Shown here piece by piece: positions 26,730 to 36,111 of a stretch of DNA of 64,000 nt. Below the pieces are notes generated by a model that worked only from the letters and a program-made list of their open reading frames with translations, was not told where the DNA came from and did no database searches. Each line of letters begins with the position of its first letter. Position 1 is the first letter of the stretch. This DNA comes from Candidatus Omnitrophota bacterium (lineage in GTDB: Bacteria > Hinthialibacterota > Hinthialibacteria > Hinthialibacterales > Hinthialibacteraceae), in the NCBI GenBank assembly GCA_013177805.1, contig JABLXU010000051.1, positions 1-64,000 on the forward strand, written 5' to 3'. The translations under genes and the position numbers were made by a program.

Positions 26730-27224
26730 TTACCGGGTGACCGTTCGTCCGGCCTGGAAGGCCTTCATGTTGATTTCGAGGATTTTTTCGGGGAGGTTGG
26801 CGCGCAAGGCCTCAATCCAGTGGGTTTCTTCTACCGGCAGGCGGGTGCTCAGGAGGCCCAACAACGCGACATTGAGCGTCCGGGGGTTGGAAAGCGCGGC
26901 CGCGCCGATCGCGGACGGATCGATCAGCACACCGTTCGCGCGCAGGCGGTTCCGGTTGGTTTCCACCTGGTCTTCGGCCAGCACGACCAGAAAATCCGCC
27001 TCGCCGTCGGGAATCATGGGGCTGAATACCCGTGGACCGAAACGGACATCGCTGTTCACCGAACCGCCCCGCTGGCTCATGCCGTGGACTTCGGCTTTTT
27101 TGACATCAAAGCCGGCGCGGAACACCGCGTCGGCGAGAATATCGGAAGCCTTAATGACTCCCTGGCCGCCCAATCCGGCGACCACGACATTGATGACATG
27201 ATTCAACGGTTCGCTTTCCGGCAT
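26730..27224 (-). CDS. iorB: Indolepyruvate ferredoxin oxidoreductase, beta subunit
   Basis: Small subunit (164 residues; commonly about 190) of the enzyme that oxidatively decarboxylates aryl pyruvates to aryl-acetyl-CoA. It has the gamma-domain signature VVVAGLGGQGVIKASDILAD, followed by KKAEVHGMSQRGGSVNSDVR, both diagnostic. It starts six bases after the iorA stop with GGGAG inside the end of iorA, so the two are translationally coupled. The C-terminus is shorter than usual; no frameshift remnant is visible downstream. No Fe-S motif is present, as is normal for this subunit. Confidence 0.93.
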   Translation of the reverse strand: MPESEPLNHVINVVVAGLGGQGVIKASDILADAVFRAGFDVKKAEVHGMSQRGGSVNSDVRFGPRVFSPMIPDGEADFLVVLAEDQVETNRNRLRANGVLIDPSAIGAAALSNPRTLNVALLGLLSTRLPVEETHWIEALRANLPEKILEINMKAFQAGRTVTR

Positions 27225-27230
27225 GATCGG

Positions 27231-28865
27231 TCAGGTCTCCCGCGTGGCATAGTGGCATTCGGCATTGGATTGTTGAGCGGCGGCTTCGTATTCCCGGATC
27301 TTGCGCGAAGCCAGGATGCACGGCCGCCGCGCGATCACCAGGGCCAGCTCTTCATGGGCCAACAAATTCTGGAGCAGGTCTTTCAGGGCGTCCGTTTCCT
27401 TGACCGGATCGAGCGTGTGCACGTGGGGAATTCCCAGCGACCGCGCCAGGTCCTCGAACTCGATCTTGTGGGCCGGGGAATGGTCCAGCGACCGCCCGGT
27501 TCCCGGATGTTCCTGCAGGCCGGTCATGGCGGTGGTGGAATTGTCGAGAATGATCACCACATGGCCCGTCGCCGGTGGGTTGTAGACCATCTCCGCCAGG
27601 CCGGTGATGCCGCTGTGGATGAAGGTGCTGTCACCGATCACACTCACCACCCGGCGCGCCTGGTCCCGGGGCAGGACGTGCCGCAAACCCAGCCCCGCCC
27701 CGATGCTGGCTCCCATGCAAACGCAGGTGTCCATGGCCTGAAAGGGAGGCAACACGCCCAGAGTGTAGCAGCCGATATCGCCCGAGACGATGCAATCGAG
27801 ATCGTGCAGGACTTGGAAAACCGAGCGGTGGGCGCATCCCGGGCACAGTTGGGGCGGCTTACCGCGCGGGGGGACCGGTTCCGGCGACTCGTCGCGGGCC
27901 AAAATCCGGCGCACCCGGTTGACGTTCAACTCGCCGAAGCGGTACATCTCCGGTTTTCCCTCGACGGTGACACCCGCCGCCCGGATGGCGTGGTCGAGAT
28001 ACGGATCGCCTTCCTCAATCACTACGCTGCGTTCGATGGACTCCACAAACACCTGGATACGGTTCAGGGGAAGGGGATACGTCATCCCCAGTTTCAACAC
28101 GCTGGCCTGGGGGGCTGCCTCGCGGACATGCTGGTAGGAGACACCGGAGGTGATAATCCCGAGGGATTTCTCCCCCGCGATCACTTGATGCAGATCCGAG
28201 GTCTCGTTCCACGCGGCGATTTCCGCCAACTTGGCGCGCAATTTCCGGTGGGCGGGGCGGGCGTAGGCGGGAATCATCACCCGGCCCTCGATGTCGCGGA
28301 CGAACGACGGTTCCGCTTCGGGTTTGGGAATCGCGCGCGGCTGGACGATGGATTTGGAATGGCAAATCCGCGTGGTCACCCGGAGCAGCACGGGCAAACG
28401 CCAGCGGGTGGAAATCTCAAACGCGGCGGCGGTGAAGTCATAGGCCTCTTGGGAATCGGAAGGCTCCAGCATGGGAACGCCCGCAGCCTCCGCGTAATGG
28501 CGGTTGTCCTGCTCGTTCTGGCTGGAGGCCATGCCGGGATCATCGGCCGAAACCACCACCAGCGCGCCCGAGACGCCCGTGTAGGCGGCGGTGAACAGCG
28601 GATCGGCGGCCACGTTGAGGCCCACGTGTTTCATGGTCACCAAGGCGCGCGCTCCGGCAAAGGCGGCTCCCAAAGCCACCTCCAGCGCCACTTTTTCATT
28701 GGGGGACCATTGGGCCTTGCCGCCAAGTTCAGAAAAGTTTTCCAGGATTTCAGTCGACGGCGTGCCGGGGTATCCCGTGCCCAGCGCCACACCGGCGTTT
28801 TTGGCAGCCAACGCGATTGCTTCGTTGCCGCTCAGCAGAATGCGTTCCATCGTGGGTTGGATCAT
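27231..28865 (-). CDS. iorA: Indolepyruvate ferredoxin oxidoreductase, alpha subunit lacking the ferredoxin domain
   Basis: Thiamine-diphosphate-dependent large subunit (544 residues) that decarboxylates aryl pyruvates. It has the pyrimidine-binding domain (LLSGNEAIALAAKNAGVA, then TGYPGTPSTEI), the transketolase-C-like middle, and the TPP-binding domain with CPGCAHRSVFQVL, GDIGCYTLGVLPP and a VIGDSTFIHSG motif. The usual C-terminal two-[4Fe-4S] domain is absent: the protein stops about 30 residues after the conserved VIARRPC, and iorB begins six bases later. The start at 28865 overlaps the thioesterase stop by four bases; the frame start at 29009 is rejected because it runs through the thioesterase gene. 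Confidence 0.93.
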   Translation of the reverse strand: MIQPTMERILLSGNEAIALAAKNAGVALGTGYPGTPSTEILENFSELGGKAQWSPNEKVALEVALGAAFAGARALVTMKHVGLNVAADPLFTAAYTGVSGALVVVSADDPGMASSQNEQDNRHYAEAAGVPMLEPSDSQEAYDFTAAAFEISTRWRLPVLLRVTTRICHSKSIVQPRAIPKPEAEPSFVRDIEGRVMIPAYARPAHRKLRAKLAEIAAWNETSDLHQVIAGEKSLGIITSGVSYQHVREAAPQASVLKLGMTYPLPLNRIQVFVESIERSVVIEEGDPYLDHAIRAAGVTVEGKPEMYRFGELNVNRVRRILARDESPEPVPPRGKPPQLCPGCAHRSVFQVLHDLDCIVSGDIGCYTLGVLPPFQAMDTCVCMGASIGAGLGLRHVLPRDQARRVVSVIGDSTFIHSGITGLAEMVYNPPATGHVVIILDNSTTAMTGLQEHPGTGRSLDHSPAHKIEFEDLARSLGIPHVHTLDPVKETDALKDLLQNLLAHEELALVIARRPCILASRKIREYEAAAQQSNAECHYATRET

Positions 28866-29281
28866 GAATGACTCCCATTGGGGACAATCGCCCCGGTCAG
28901 CCAGGCGGGTGGGCGGATGGGCTTGCCCTCCGGATTGGTGAAAGCGTGGATCGTGTAGCCGCGGGCCACGGCGGCGCCGGTCTCCGCGTGCCGGATGCTC
29001 ACATCGCACCGCACCCGGGCTTTGCCGGACATCGACGCGGACGCGGTGATTTCCAGCAGATCGTCATACCGGGCGCGGCCCAGGTACTCGACATGCGCCT
29101 CGACGAGCGGCAAGCAAACTCCCCGCCGCTCGATTTCCGTGTAAGGCAGCCCGCGCGACCGGAACAACTCGGTCCGTCCGCATTCGAACCACTCCAGCGC
29201 CCGGGAATTGTAAAACGTGCCCATCTGGTCCGTTTCGCTGTACCGGACCCGCAACTGAAATGTATGGCTGACGTCGGGCAT
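28862..29281 (-). CDS. Acyl-CoA thioesterase (4HBT/YbgC family)
   Basis: A 139-residue hotdog-fold thioesterase with the family signatures VRYSETDQMGTFYNSRALEW (catalytic-type Asp in TDQMG), FECGRTELFR, and YLGRARYDDLLEI. It hydrolyses acyl- or aryl-CoA thioesters. It is first in the minus-strand cluster, with its stop overlapping iorA (ATGA). It may release aryl acids or relieve CoA trapping when aryl-acetyl-CoA accumulates, which is an inference from position. The E. coli Tol-Pal-linked YbgC is a relative, but no tol genes are here. Confidence 0.92.
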   Translation of the reverse strand: MPDVSHTFQLRVRYSETDQMGTFYNSRALEWFECGRTELFRSRGLPYTEIERRGVCLPLVEAHVEYLGRARYDDLLEITASASMSGKARVRCDVSIRHAETGAAVARGYTIHAFTNPEGKPIRPPAWLTGAIVPNGSHS

Positions 29282-29506
29282 GCGTTTCCACTCGCTTTCA
29301 AGTCATCCGTGGGCGGTCCCGTGGGGTCTTCTCAAAGAAGACCGGCGGATACCGGTTGATTTTTATTCCAAATCCAAGAAGATCAAGGCCGGTTTTACGA
29401 AGATCGGCAGGAAATCTGGATTCTCGAGAACCTATCCGCAGGTGAGGGGAAAAAAAGGACGAACCATCGCGTGATCCATTTTTTAAAAACATTTTTATAG
29501 AATAGC

Positions 29507-32500
29507 ATGAACAGACCTTCACGCACTTCATCCCAGGAGATCTCTTCTTCCTGCGTGGATTTCCGCGCCGCCGAAGGCGGGTGGGCCGAATCGCTGGCCG
29601 CTTGGGCCACGGCCGTTCTGACTCTGGCCGGCCTCTTCGCGCTCGCCCGCCCGCGTCCCTGGCTGGAAACGCGCCTGCTGTCCGTGCCCGCGGGCTTTTT
29701 ACTATTCTGGGCAGCCATCCTCGCAACCGTGTTGTTTTCCACCCGCTGGCCGGAATGGATGTGGCAGAAGTATGTTTCTCTCTGGGAATGGGCTTTTGCC
29801 TGCCTTCGTGGCCAACCGGTTTTCTCCAGTGTTGTTCTCTATGCTACCAGCCTGCTTTTTTTTTGGTATTTCAGCATCCAGCGGACCGATTCGGGCGACA
29901 TCCTCCAGTTCTCTCTCGAATCCGTCCAAGGCTCCGTGTTCCTGGTCGAACACGCGCCTCTCGAAACTTTGATCCGCTGCTGGCTGAGCGGCCTGCTGGC
30001 CTGGCTGCCGGGCTGGACGCTGATCGACCTCTTCGAATGGCTGACCTGCCTGTACGGCGGGGTGTATGTGTTGCTGGTGTCGCACATCGCGGCCCGCATT
30101 CCCCACCCCTATTCTCATTTGCTGCCGTTGTTTCTCTTTGTTTCACCGGTCCTCAATCTGTTTTGCGGATACCTGGAAATTTATGGGCAGACCAATCTCG
30201 CCCAGCTGATTTATCTTTTCGCTGGATGGTTATTCTTGTGGGGACGGATTTCGATTTCCGCGGTCAGCTTCTGGTTCGGAATCGCCCTGGCCATGGGCTT
30301 TTGGCATGGCATCCTGGGATTGGGATATCTCTATCTGCTGTGGACGGCCTGGCGGCGTAATGGGTTCACTTTTACCGATTTATGCCTGCAAGGGCAGCTG
30401 GCCATTCTCCCCACGCTCCTTTCCCTGGTTCTGCTGATCCCCTACGCCAATCCTTTTGCCGGCATCATCACCCGCCTGAGCAATCCGTCGGGCATGATCC
30501 CCCTCAGCCCTTCGGCGCAAGCCGCCGGGTACACGCTCTTTTCCGCCTGGCACCTCGCCGATTGGGCCAACGAAATGCTTCTGGTCATCCTCGCCCCAGT
30601 GGGATTGATTATTGCCCGGTTTTTCAGCCACCCCCGGTTTTTGTTCCGGAGGAACCTGCCGCCGGAACTGATTTTCTTCGCCCTGGGCGGCATCGCTTCG
30701 TTTCTCCTCGGTTTTTTGTATTATCCTGTTCTTGGGTATCCGGTGGATTGGGATCTGTTTACTTTCATGTTTCCCTCCATCGCGCTTTGTGGAGTCACAG
30801 CCATGAGTGAAGTATCGCATTCGCGGGTCTGGAGAAAGCGCATTCTGGCGTTGGTGTTACTGGCGGCGGGGATCACATCGGCATGGATTCTGCAAAATGC
30901 CCTGTTCTGGCGTTACCCAGTGCTGGTCACCAAAGTGGGACCCGTCCTCAGCCCCTTCATCCCCGATTTTTATTACAAGCAATTGATCGAGATCCACCCC
31001 CAAAAAAACGAATCCTACCTCTACTGGCTCGCCGACCGCGCGTTGGAGGAGTCGCCGGAACATTACCAGGAGATCCTGCAATTCATGGATGCCTGGACCA
31101 TCTCCGCCCTGGCCATGCTGCCGCCGCAGGCTTTCGATCATCCCGGTTGGGCCTGTGACCTGGCGTTTCTGCCTGGACCGCCGGACCGGGTGCTGGTGTT
31201 TGATCAATTCGGCCGGATCTTTTCCTACCAGGAAAACAAGCCCTTGGAGTGGATCTTCGCCCCTCAAAGCCGCGTGGAAAGTCCTGTCGTGGCCGCCGAT
31301 CTCCTCCCTGATGGCTCCGTGGCGATGTTATGCAAGGACGGCCAAATCCTCACCGTCTCCCGTGAGATTCTAGAAAAGGGATGGAGCGGGGAAGAGATCT
31401 GGCATCCCGTGGAGCGGCTCGGCCGTTTCCTGCCGCCGCCGCCTTCCACCCGCCATTTGCCCGTTGAAATGGTCGACTTGGCCGTCCAGCGCGAAACCGG
31501 GATTCTCTGCGTGCTGGACAATTTCAACCGGGTGTGGGATTTCCACAAACAAAACCTGCTCCTGGAGGGATATCCCTCTTACAACCATGTCGTCGCGCTG
31601 CATCTGACCTTCAGTAACCTGCCGGTAACCATTGACGTCAATAACCGCCTGTCCTACGACCGGAGCAAGATCCAGTTCCCGTTCGAAAACGACTGGTTCA
31701 ATCCCATCATCCGGGATTTTCAATTCACCCCGGACGAAAAGGGGATGATCATCCTCGATCTGAACGGCAACCTGCATTACATCGGCGCGACACCCATCTA
31801 CCGGGATATCGTTCTGCCCGGGGAAATCGTCGACCGCTACCGCCGGATGCTCGCCCTGCCCGGCCAGGACGCGTTGCTGCTGCTCGACAACCGCTACCGG
31901 CTGGTGAAAGCCGAACTCGATCCCAGCGGGGCGGTCTCCCGGCAGAAGATCGGTTCGATGATCGAACGGGGGGCTTTGAGTTCCGCCTATAACACCTTGA
32001 CCGTTTTGTGGAACAAATCCAGCCATTTCACTTCGATCTGTTACGACTTGATCGATACCGAGGTCATCCGCAACGTGGCCGGGCTGCTCATGTACCGGCC
32101 CTGCGACGCGATTCCCGTGTACGTCGATATGCTGCCCTTCGAGGACGATTTCATCGTGCTGCTCGACCGCTGGGGGCGGTTGGTGTTTCTCAATAAAGGC
32201 GTGCTCTTCTTGCTGGAGGGTTCCGGCTTGGTTTCCTGGCCGCGGACGGAGGCCATTGACGGCGCGTTGGGGGATCAGAAGATCCTCTTCCTATGTCAGG
32301 ACGGCACGGTATGGCAATACCCGTTTCCCCGCTTTTTCGGCGAGCAGCAGCCGCCCTTTGGCCGGACTCCTTATCTGTGGGGCGATCTGCGGGATTATGC
32401 TGAAGGGGAACGTTGGATCGGCATCGAGACCGTGCGCGGGAGAACCGAGTTGTTAGCCCTGAGCGCCAATGGCCTTTTGTTGCGGCTGGATCTGGCCAGC

Positions 32501-32893
32501 GGCACATTGCTCGAACAGACACGGCTCGAAACCAAAGGGAAACTGCTCTTCGACATGGCCGTCCGCGATGAAGGAGATTTTTTTTCGTTGGCCTACACAT
32601 CCCGGGAAGGTCCGGCCTTTGTTTATACATCGGAAGACAAGCAAAGCCACGAAATTCCAACCAGCCAGTTCGGGTGGGACGTTCTTAGCGACATTCAGTT
32701 CTCCGAAGGGAAAAACATCGTCCTGCTGGACCGGTACGGGGTGATTCATCAGTATAATCCCATCCTCCAGTTTTCCGACAAGCCTTATACGGTGATCATG
32801 GACGCCGCCGCCTTGCGCTTCCTCCCCTCGGCGGATAAGGCCATCTGGCTGCGCAACAACGGGGACATGCGCCTGCTACGGGTGAAGAAATAA
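29507..32893 (+). CDS. Giant polytopic membrane protein with C-terminal propeller-like repeats
   Basis: An 1128-residue protein I do not recognise by name. Residues about 28-465 contain roughly 12 hydrophobic helices. An acidic TDSGDIL after the third helix and LFCGYLEIYG in a later loop resemble GT-C glycosyltransferase-like membrane proteins, which use acidic residues in the first outer loop. Residues about 540-1128 are soluble and built from at least ten strand-turn-strand repeats: VLVFDQFGRIFSY, AMLCKDGQILTVS, CVLDNFNRVWDF, IILDLNGNLHYIG, VLLDRWGRLVFL, LFLCQDGTVWQY, IVLLDRYGVIHQY. These look like propeller blades and match the other two dial-repeat proteins. No Shine-Dalgarno site precedes the ATG, while TATAGAAT ends four bases before it, so a leaderless transcript is possible. 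Function is unknown. Confidence 0.85.
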   Translation: MNRPSRTSSQEISSSCVDFRAAEGGWAESLAAWATAVLTLAGLFALARPRPWLETRLLSVPAGFLLFWAAILATVLFSTRWPEWMWQKYVSLWEWAFACLRGQPVFSSVVLYATSLLFFWYFSIQRTDSGDILQFSLESVQGSVFLVEHAPLETLIRCWLSGLLAWLPGWTLIDLFEWLTCLYGGVYVLLVSHIAARIPHPYSHLLPLFLFVSPVLNLFCGYLEIYGQTNLAQLIYLFAGWLFLWGRISISAVSFWFGIALAMGFWHGILGLGYLYLLWTAWRRNGFTFTDLCLQGQLAILPTLLSLVLLIPYANPFAGIITRLSNPSGMIPLSPSAQAAGYTLFSAWHLADWANEMLLVILAPVGLIIARFFSHPRFLFRRNLPPELIFFALGGIASFLLGFLYYPVLGYPVDWDLFTFMFPSIALCGVTAMSEVSHSRVWRKRILALVLLAAGITSAWILQNALFWRYPVLVTKVGPVLSPFIPDFYYKQLIEIHPQKNESYLYWLADRALEESPEHYQEILQFMDAWTISALAMLPPQAFDHPGWACDLAFLPGPPDRVLVFDQFGRIFSYQENKPLEWIFAPQSRVESPVVAADLLPDGSVAMLCKDGQILTVSREILEKGWSGEEIWHPVERLGRFLPPPPSTRHLPVEMVDLAVQRETGILCVLDNFNRVWDFHKQNLLLEGYPSYNHVVALHLTFSNLPVTIDVNNRLSYDRSKIQFPFENDWFNPIIRDFQFTPDEKGMIILDLNGNLHYIGATPIYRDIVLPGEIVDRYRRMLALPGQDALLLLDNRYRLVKAELDPSGAVSRQKIGSMIERGALSSAYNTLTVLWNKSSHFTSICYDLIDTEVIRNVAGLLMYRPCDAIPVYVDMLPFEDDFIVLLDRWGRLVFLNKGVLFLLEGSGLVSWPRTEAIDGALGDQKILFLCQDGTVWQYPFPRFFGEQQPPFGRTPYLWGDLRDYAEGERWIGIETVRGRTELLALSANGLLLRLDLASGTLLEQTRLETKGKLLFDMAVRDEGDFFSLAYTSREGPAFVYTSEDKQSHEIPTSQFGWDVLSDIQFSEGKNIVLLDRYGVIHQYNPILQFSDKPYTVIMDAAALRFLPSADKAIWLRNNGDMRLLRVKK

Positions 32894-32896
32894 CGA

Positions 32897-33598
32897 TTAC
32901 CACCCATCCCGGTGAATAAAATCCTCCACCGGCAAGCGGGATTTCTTCAATTCTCCGTCCGCCGCGTAACCGACCGGAACCACCAGCAACACCGCCTGGG
33001 TGGAGGGAATATTCAACACCTTCCGGACCCGCGTTTCGTCAAAACCTTCCATGGGAACCGTGGCCAGCCCCGCCGCCCGCGCCGCCAGCATGAAAATCAT
33101 GGCGTTGAGCATGGTCTGTTTTGCCAGCCAGAATTGCTTGTGCACAGCGGGAAACGCGGGCACTGGGCGTAACCAGCGGATCAAGGGCGGCAGGCAAGCT
33201 TTCCATAGCCAGCCCAAACCCAACGGCCGGTGCGAGAAAGCGAGAGAAACATAATACCGCAGTATCTTTTCGTACTTACCGGAGATCGCGCCCGCGGCCT
33301 TTTCCAATTCCACCATGCGGTCGAGGTTGTTTTCCACCACACACCGGTCGCCGGTGAACACTACCGTGGCGGCCGCCTCGAGCACCTGTTTCTGTCCCAT
33401 GCAGGCTTGGCACAAGCGGGCTTTCACATCGGAATTCATTACCAGGATGTAATGCGTCGGCTGCAGGTTATACCCGCTCGGCGCCCAATGGCAAATGGCC
33501 AGCAGCTGGCGCAGCAAGTTTTCTCCGACCGGATCCGGCTTGAATTTCCGCACGGCGCGCCGGGTGCGGACCAGTACCTCGAATTCGTTTAAGTTCAT
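32897..33598 (-). CDS. Nitroreductase-family protein
   Basis: FMN-dependent NAD(P)H oxidoreductase-like protein, 233 residues. The N-terminal flavin motif is RTRRAVRKFKPDPV, followed by ICHWAPSGYNLQPTHYILV, with ARAAGLATVPMEGFDE and VLNIPSTQAVLLVVPVGYA near the C-terminus, all typical of the family. Members reduce nitro groups, quinones or flavins, and the substrate is open. The chain start at 33598 has TGAGG upstream; the frame start at 33658 would add 20 residues without homologous pattern. It ends three bases from the stop of the convergent membrane protein gene. Confidence 0.9.
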   Translation of the reverse strand: MNLNEFEVLVRTRRAVRKFKPDPVGENLLRQLLAICHWAPSGYNLQPTHYILVMNSDVKARLCQACMGQKQVLEAAATVVFTGDRCVVENNLDRMVELEKAAGAISGKYEKILRYYVSLAFSHRPLGLGWLWKACLPPLIRWLRPVPAFPAVHKQFWLAKQTMLNAMIFMLAARAAGLATVPMEGFDETRVRKVLNIPSTQAVLLVVPVGYAADGELKKSRLPVEDFIHRDGW

Positions 33599-33774
33599 GT
33601 CCGCCTCAATATCAGGAGGATGAGCTTCTGTGACGCAATCCAATTCCTGGATTGGCATCTTATCACGAAACTGGTATTGGCCAACATTTCCTGATCCGCC
33701 GGGCGGTCTTGACTTCCCTTCCGGTTTTTCCTTTGCTTACTCTCCTGGGGACGTTTTAATCCGGTCCGGGTCCG

Positions 33775-34914
33775 ATGGCGGCCTCGATGAACGAAAACAC
33801 AGCCCTCCTGACTCCCAAAGTGTGGTGGATCCTGAAATGGGCCGGGGTCCTGGCGGGATTGTATCTATGCGCGTGGATTCTGTTTCTGAACACCACCACC
33901 ATTGCCTTGCTAGTTGTCAGTTTTCTCTTTGCGTACTTGCTGAATCCCATCGTGGATTGGATGACCAACACGGGGCTGCCCCGGGACAGCGCGGTGCGCA
34001 TCGTAATCGCCCTCGTCGCGTTTCTGATCACGGTTTTTTTGATGATCGTCATCGGGCAGGTTTACAAGCAGACCGGCGAGCTGTTGAATCCGCCTCTTCA
34101 GGATCCGGCCTATGGCGGGGAATATCCCCTGCTGAAATGGTTCGATACGAAATTGTATCCGCTTTTGAAGGAATACGACATTGTAGTGGACCGCAGCCAC
34201 ATGCGGGCCACCATCAAGAAAGTCTTTGAGTGGATTCAGACCAACTATCCCAACTGGCTCCGTTCGGTCTGGGAGACGTTTTTAGCCACGTTCACCGGTT
34301 TTGCCAGTTATATCGTCTGGATTTTGAACCTGTTCCTGGTTCCCGTGTTTACATATTACCTCTTGCGGGACTACGAAAAACTGCAAATCCGCTTCTACGA
34401 AAGCCTTCCCCCCCATTGGCGGGTGACGGCCATTGATTGGATGAACGAATTGGACAAGGTGGTGGGCGGCTTCATCCGGGGGCAATTGAGCATCGCGATG
34501 TTGCTGATGGCCTTTTACTCGGTGGGCTTGTCGCTCCTGGGCGTCCCGCTCGGATTCATTTTGGGAATCATTGCGGGCCTGGCCAACATCATCCCCTACA
34601 TGAGCGTGGTGGTCGGTTTGGTTCCCGCTTTGCTTCTATCGTTTGTGGATGAACCCAACCACTGGTTGAAATTGCTTTGGATTACCCTCTATTTCGGTGC
34701 CGGGCAGGCCCTTGAAGGATTTTACCTGAGCCCCCGGATCATGGGACAAGAAACCGGCCTGCATCCGGTGCTGATCATGGTGGCCATCATCGTGGGCGGT
34801 TCGCTGATGGGCCTGACCGGCATTGTCCTGGCGGTTCCCGTGGCGGCCATCCTGAAGGTCATCGCCCTCCGCTGGCATCACTCGTGGAAACAAAGCTGGC
34901 CGGAGGAGGTCTGA
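33775..34914 (+). CDS. AI-2E/PerM family transporter
   Basis: A 379-residue inner-membrane protein with about eight helices in the AI-2E family arrangement. Two N-terminal helices include LLVVSFLFAYLLNPIVDWM, a large extracytoplasmic or cytoplasmic loop covers about residues 105-165, and the C-terminal half has the conserved GFIRGQLSIAMLLM, IIAGLANIIPYMSVVVG, GAGQALEGFYLSPRIMG and VGGSLMGLTGIVLAVPVAA. The family includes the autoinducer-2 exporter TqsA and Na+-dependent transporters; substrate cannot be predicted. The start lacks a strong binding site; the in-frame ATG at 33787 is an alternative. It is monocistronic. Confidence 0.93.
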   Translation: MAASMNENTALLTPKVWWILKWAGVLAGLYLCAWILFLNTTTIALLVVSFLFAYLLNPIVDWMTNTGLPRDSAVRIVIALVAFLITVFLMIVIGQVYKQTGELLNPPLQDPAYGGEYPLLKWFDTKLYPLLKEYDIVVDRSHMRATIKKVFEWIQTNYPNWLRSVWETFLATFTGFASYIVWILNLFLVPVFTYYLLRDYEKLQIRFYESLPPHWRVTAIDWMNELDKVVGGFIRGQLSIAMLLMAFYSVGLSLLGVPLGFILGIIAGLANIIPYMSVVVGLVPALLLSFVDEPNHWLKLLWITLYFGAGQALEGFYLSPRIMGQETGLHPVLIMVAIIVGGSLMGLTGIVLAVPVAAILKVIALRWHHSWKQSWPEEV

Positions 34915-35145
34915 CCGCCGCCGCTTCCCTTTCCCCCGTTCCCGCTACAATAAAGAGGTTCATCCGGTAAGTGCGTACTTTTACCAACCATGCCGGGCCG
35001 CTCTTCCGCTGGGCTGGCCGGGGAGATCAACTCCCCAATCCCCTCTCCCTCGGGGAGAGGGCAAGGGTGGAGGAAATGGTTGACGTGGACCTGGGTGTCC
35101 GCCCGGATGTCTTGCGTCCCTGAATTCCCCTATCAGGAGGTTTTA
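34915..35145. other. Intergenic region with repeat copies A and D
   Basis: It contains a clear family A copy at 35041 and a family D fragment near 35086-35106. An open frame through this region in phase with the aldo/keto reductase is an artefact of the repeat. Confidence 0.6.
35041..35073 (+). repeat. Repeat family A copy, near consensus
   Basis: CCCTCTCCCT-CGGGGAGAGGG with AAGGGTGGAGG tail. Perfect CTCCC/GGGAG arms. Confidence 0.8.
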
Positions 35146-36111
35146 ATGTCCAAAACGGAAATGAAATACCGCCCCCTCGGGCAATGTGGCACGAAAGTCA
35201 GCGTGTTCAGCCTCGGCGGATGGACCACGTTCGGCGAAAGCGTGAACGATAACCAGGTCATTGGTGAAATCCTGCGCGCGGCGTTCGATGCGGGGGTGAA
35301 CTTTTTCGACATGAGCGACATTTACAACAAGGGAGAGACCGAGCGGGCCATGGGAGCCGTTTTGCGCGAATTTCCCCGCCACGAGCTGGTGCTCTCCAGC
35401 AAGGTCTTCTTCCCGATGAGCGATGACGTCAACGACCGCGGCCTGTCCCGCAAACACATCTTGGAATCCGTCGAAAAGAGCCTGAGGCGCATTGGCACGG
35501 ATTACCTGGACCTGTATTTTTGCCACCGTTTCGATCCCGAGACGCCCCTGGAGGAAACTGCACGGGCCATGGACGACCTGGTCCACCAGGGCAAGATTCT
35601 CTACTGGGGAACCAGCGATTGGACGGGCGCCCAGCTGCGTGAAATCCATGGGATCTGCGAAAAGCGCAATCTCTACAAGCCCCAGGTGGAGCAGCCCCGC
35701 TACAACCTCCTGTCCCGAAAGGCCTTCGAAACCGATGTGGCCCCGGCGGTGCTGGATCTGGGCATGGGCGCGGTCAGCTTCAGCCCCCTGGCCTATGGCG
35801 TCCTGACGGGGAAATACGACCAGGGCCTGCCTCCCGGCTCCCGCCTCGACCGCATCGAATGGACCCGCAAACGGTATTACACAGAAACCACGCTGGAGCG
35901 GGTGAAGAAGATGAAGGATCTGGCCGGTCAGGCCGGCTGTACCCGCGCGCAACTGGCCCTGGCCTGGACCGCCGCCCATCCGGCGATTTCCAGCGTCATC
36001 ACGGGCGCGACCCGGCTGGAACAACTCCACGAAAACCTCGGCGCCCTGGCGGTGAACCTGACGGAGGACCTGAAAGCCGCGTTGGATGAGTTGTTTCCCG
36101 TAGAAAATTAG
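35146..36111 (+). CDS. Aldo/keto reductase (Kv-beta/YghZ-like)
   Basis: NADPH-dependent reductase, 321 residues, TIM barrel. The catalytic tetrad is visible: Asp and Tyr in NFFDMSDIYNKGETE, Lys in LVLSSKVFF, and His in YFCHRFDPE. Further family features are LGGWTTFG, KILYWGTSDWTGAQLREI and QPRYNLLSR. It resembles the potassium-channel beta-subunit-like group that reduces aldehydes such as methylglyoxal. AGGAGG lies five bases before ATG 35146, which fixes the start. It is flanked by intergenic repeats on both sides and appears monocistronic. Confidence 0.95.
   Translation: MSKTEMKYRPLGQCGTKVSVFSLGGWTTFGESVNDNQVIGEILRAAFDAGVNFFDMSDIYNKGETERAMGAVLREFPRHELVLSSKVFFPMSDDVNDRGLSRKHILESVEKSLRRIGTDYLDLYFCHRFDPETPLEETARAMDDLVHQGKILYWGTSDWTGAQLREIHGICEKRNLYKPQVEQPRYNLLSRKAFETDVAPAVLDLGMGAVSFSPLAYGVLTGKYDQGLPPGSRLDRIEWTRKRYYTETTLERVKKMKDLAGQAGCTRAQLALAWTAAHPAISSVITGATRLEQLHENLGALAVNLTEDLKAALDELFPVEN

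Noticed and set aside
26820..28871. 683-codon open frame on the plus strand opposite iorA and iorB
   Set aside because: It is an antisense shadow caused by codon bias; iorA and iorB on the other strand have clear motifs and binding sites.
34990..35145. N-terminal extension of the aldo/keto reductase
   Set aside because: It is formed by a repeat family A copy; AGGAGG before ATG 35146 marks the real start.
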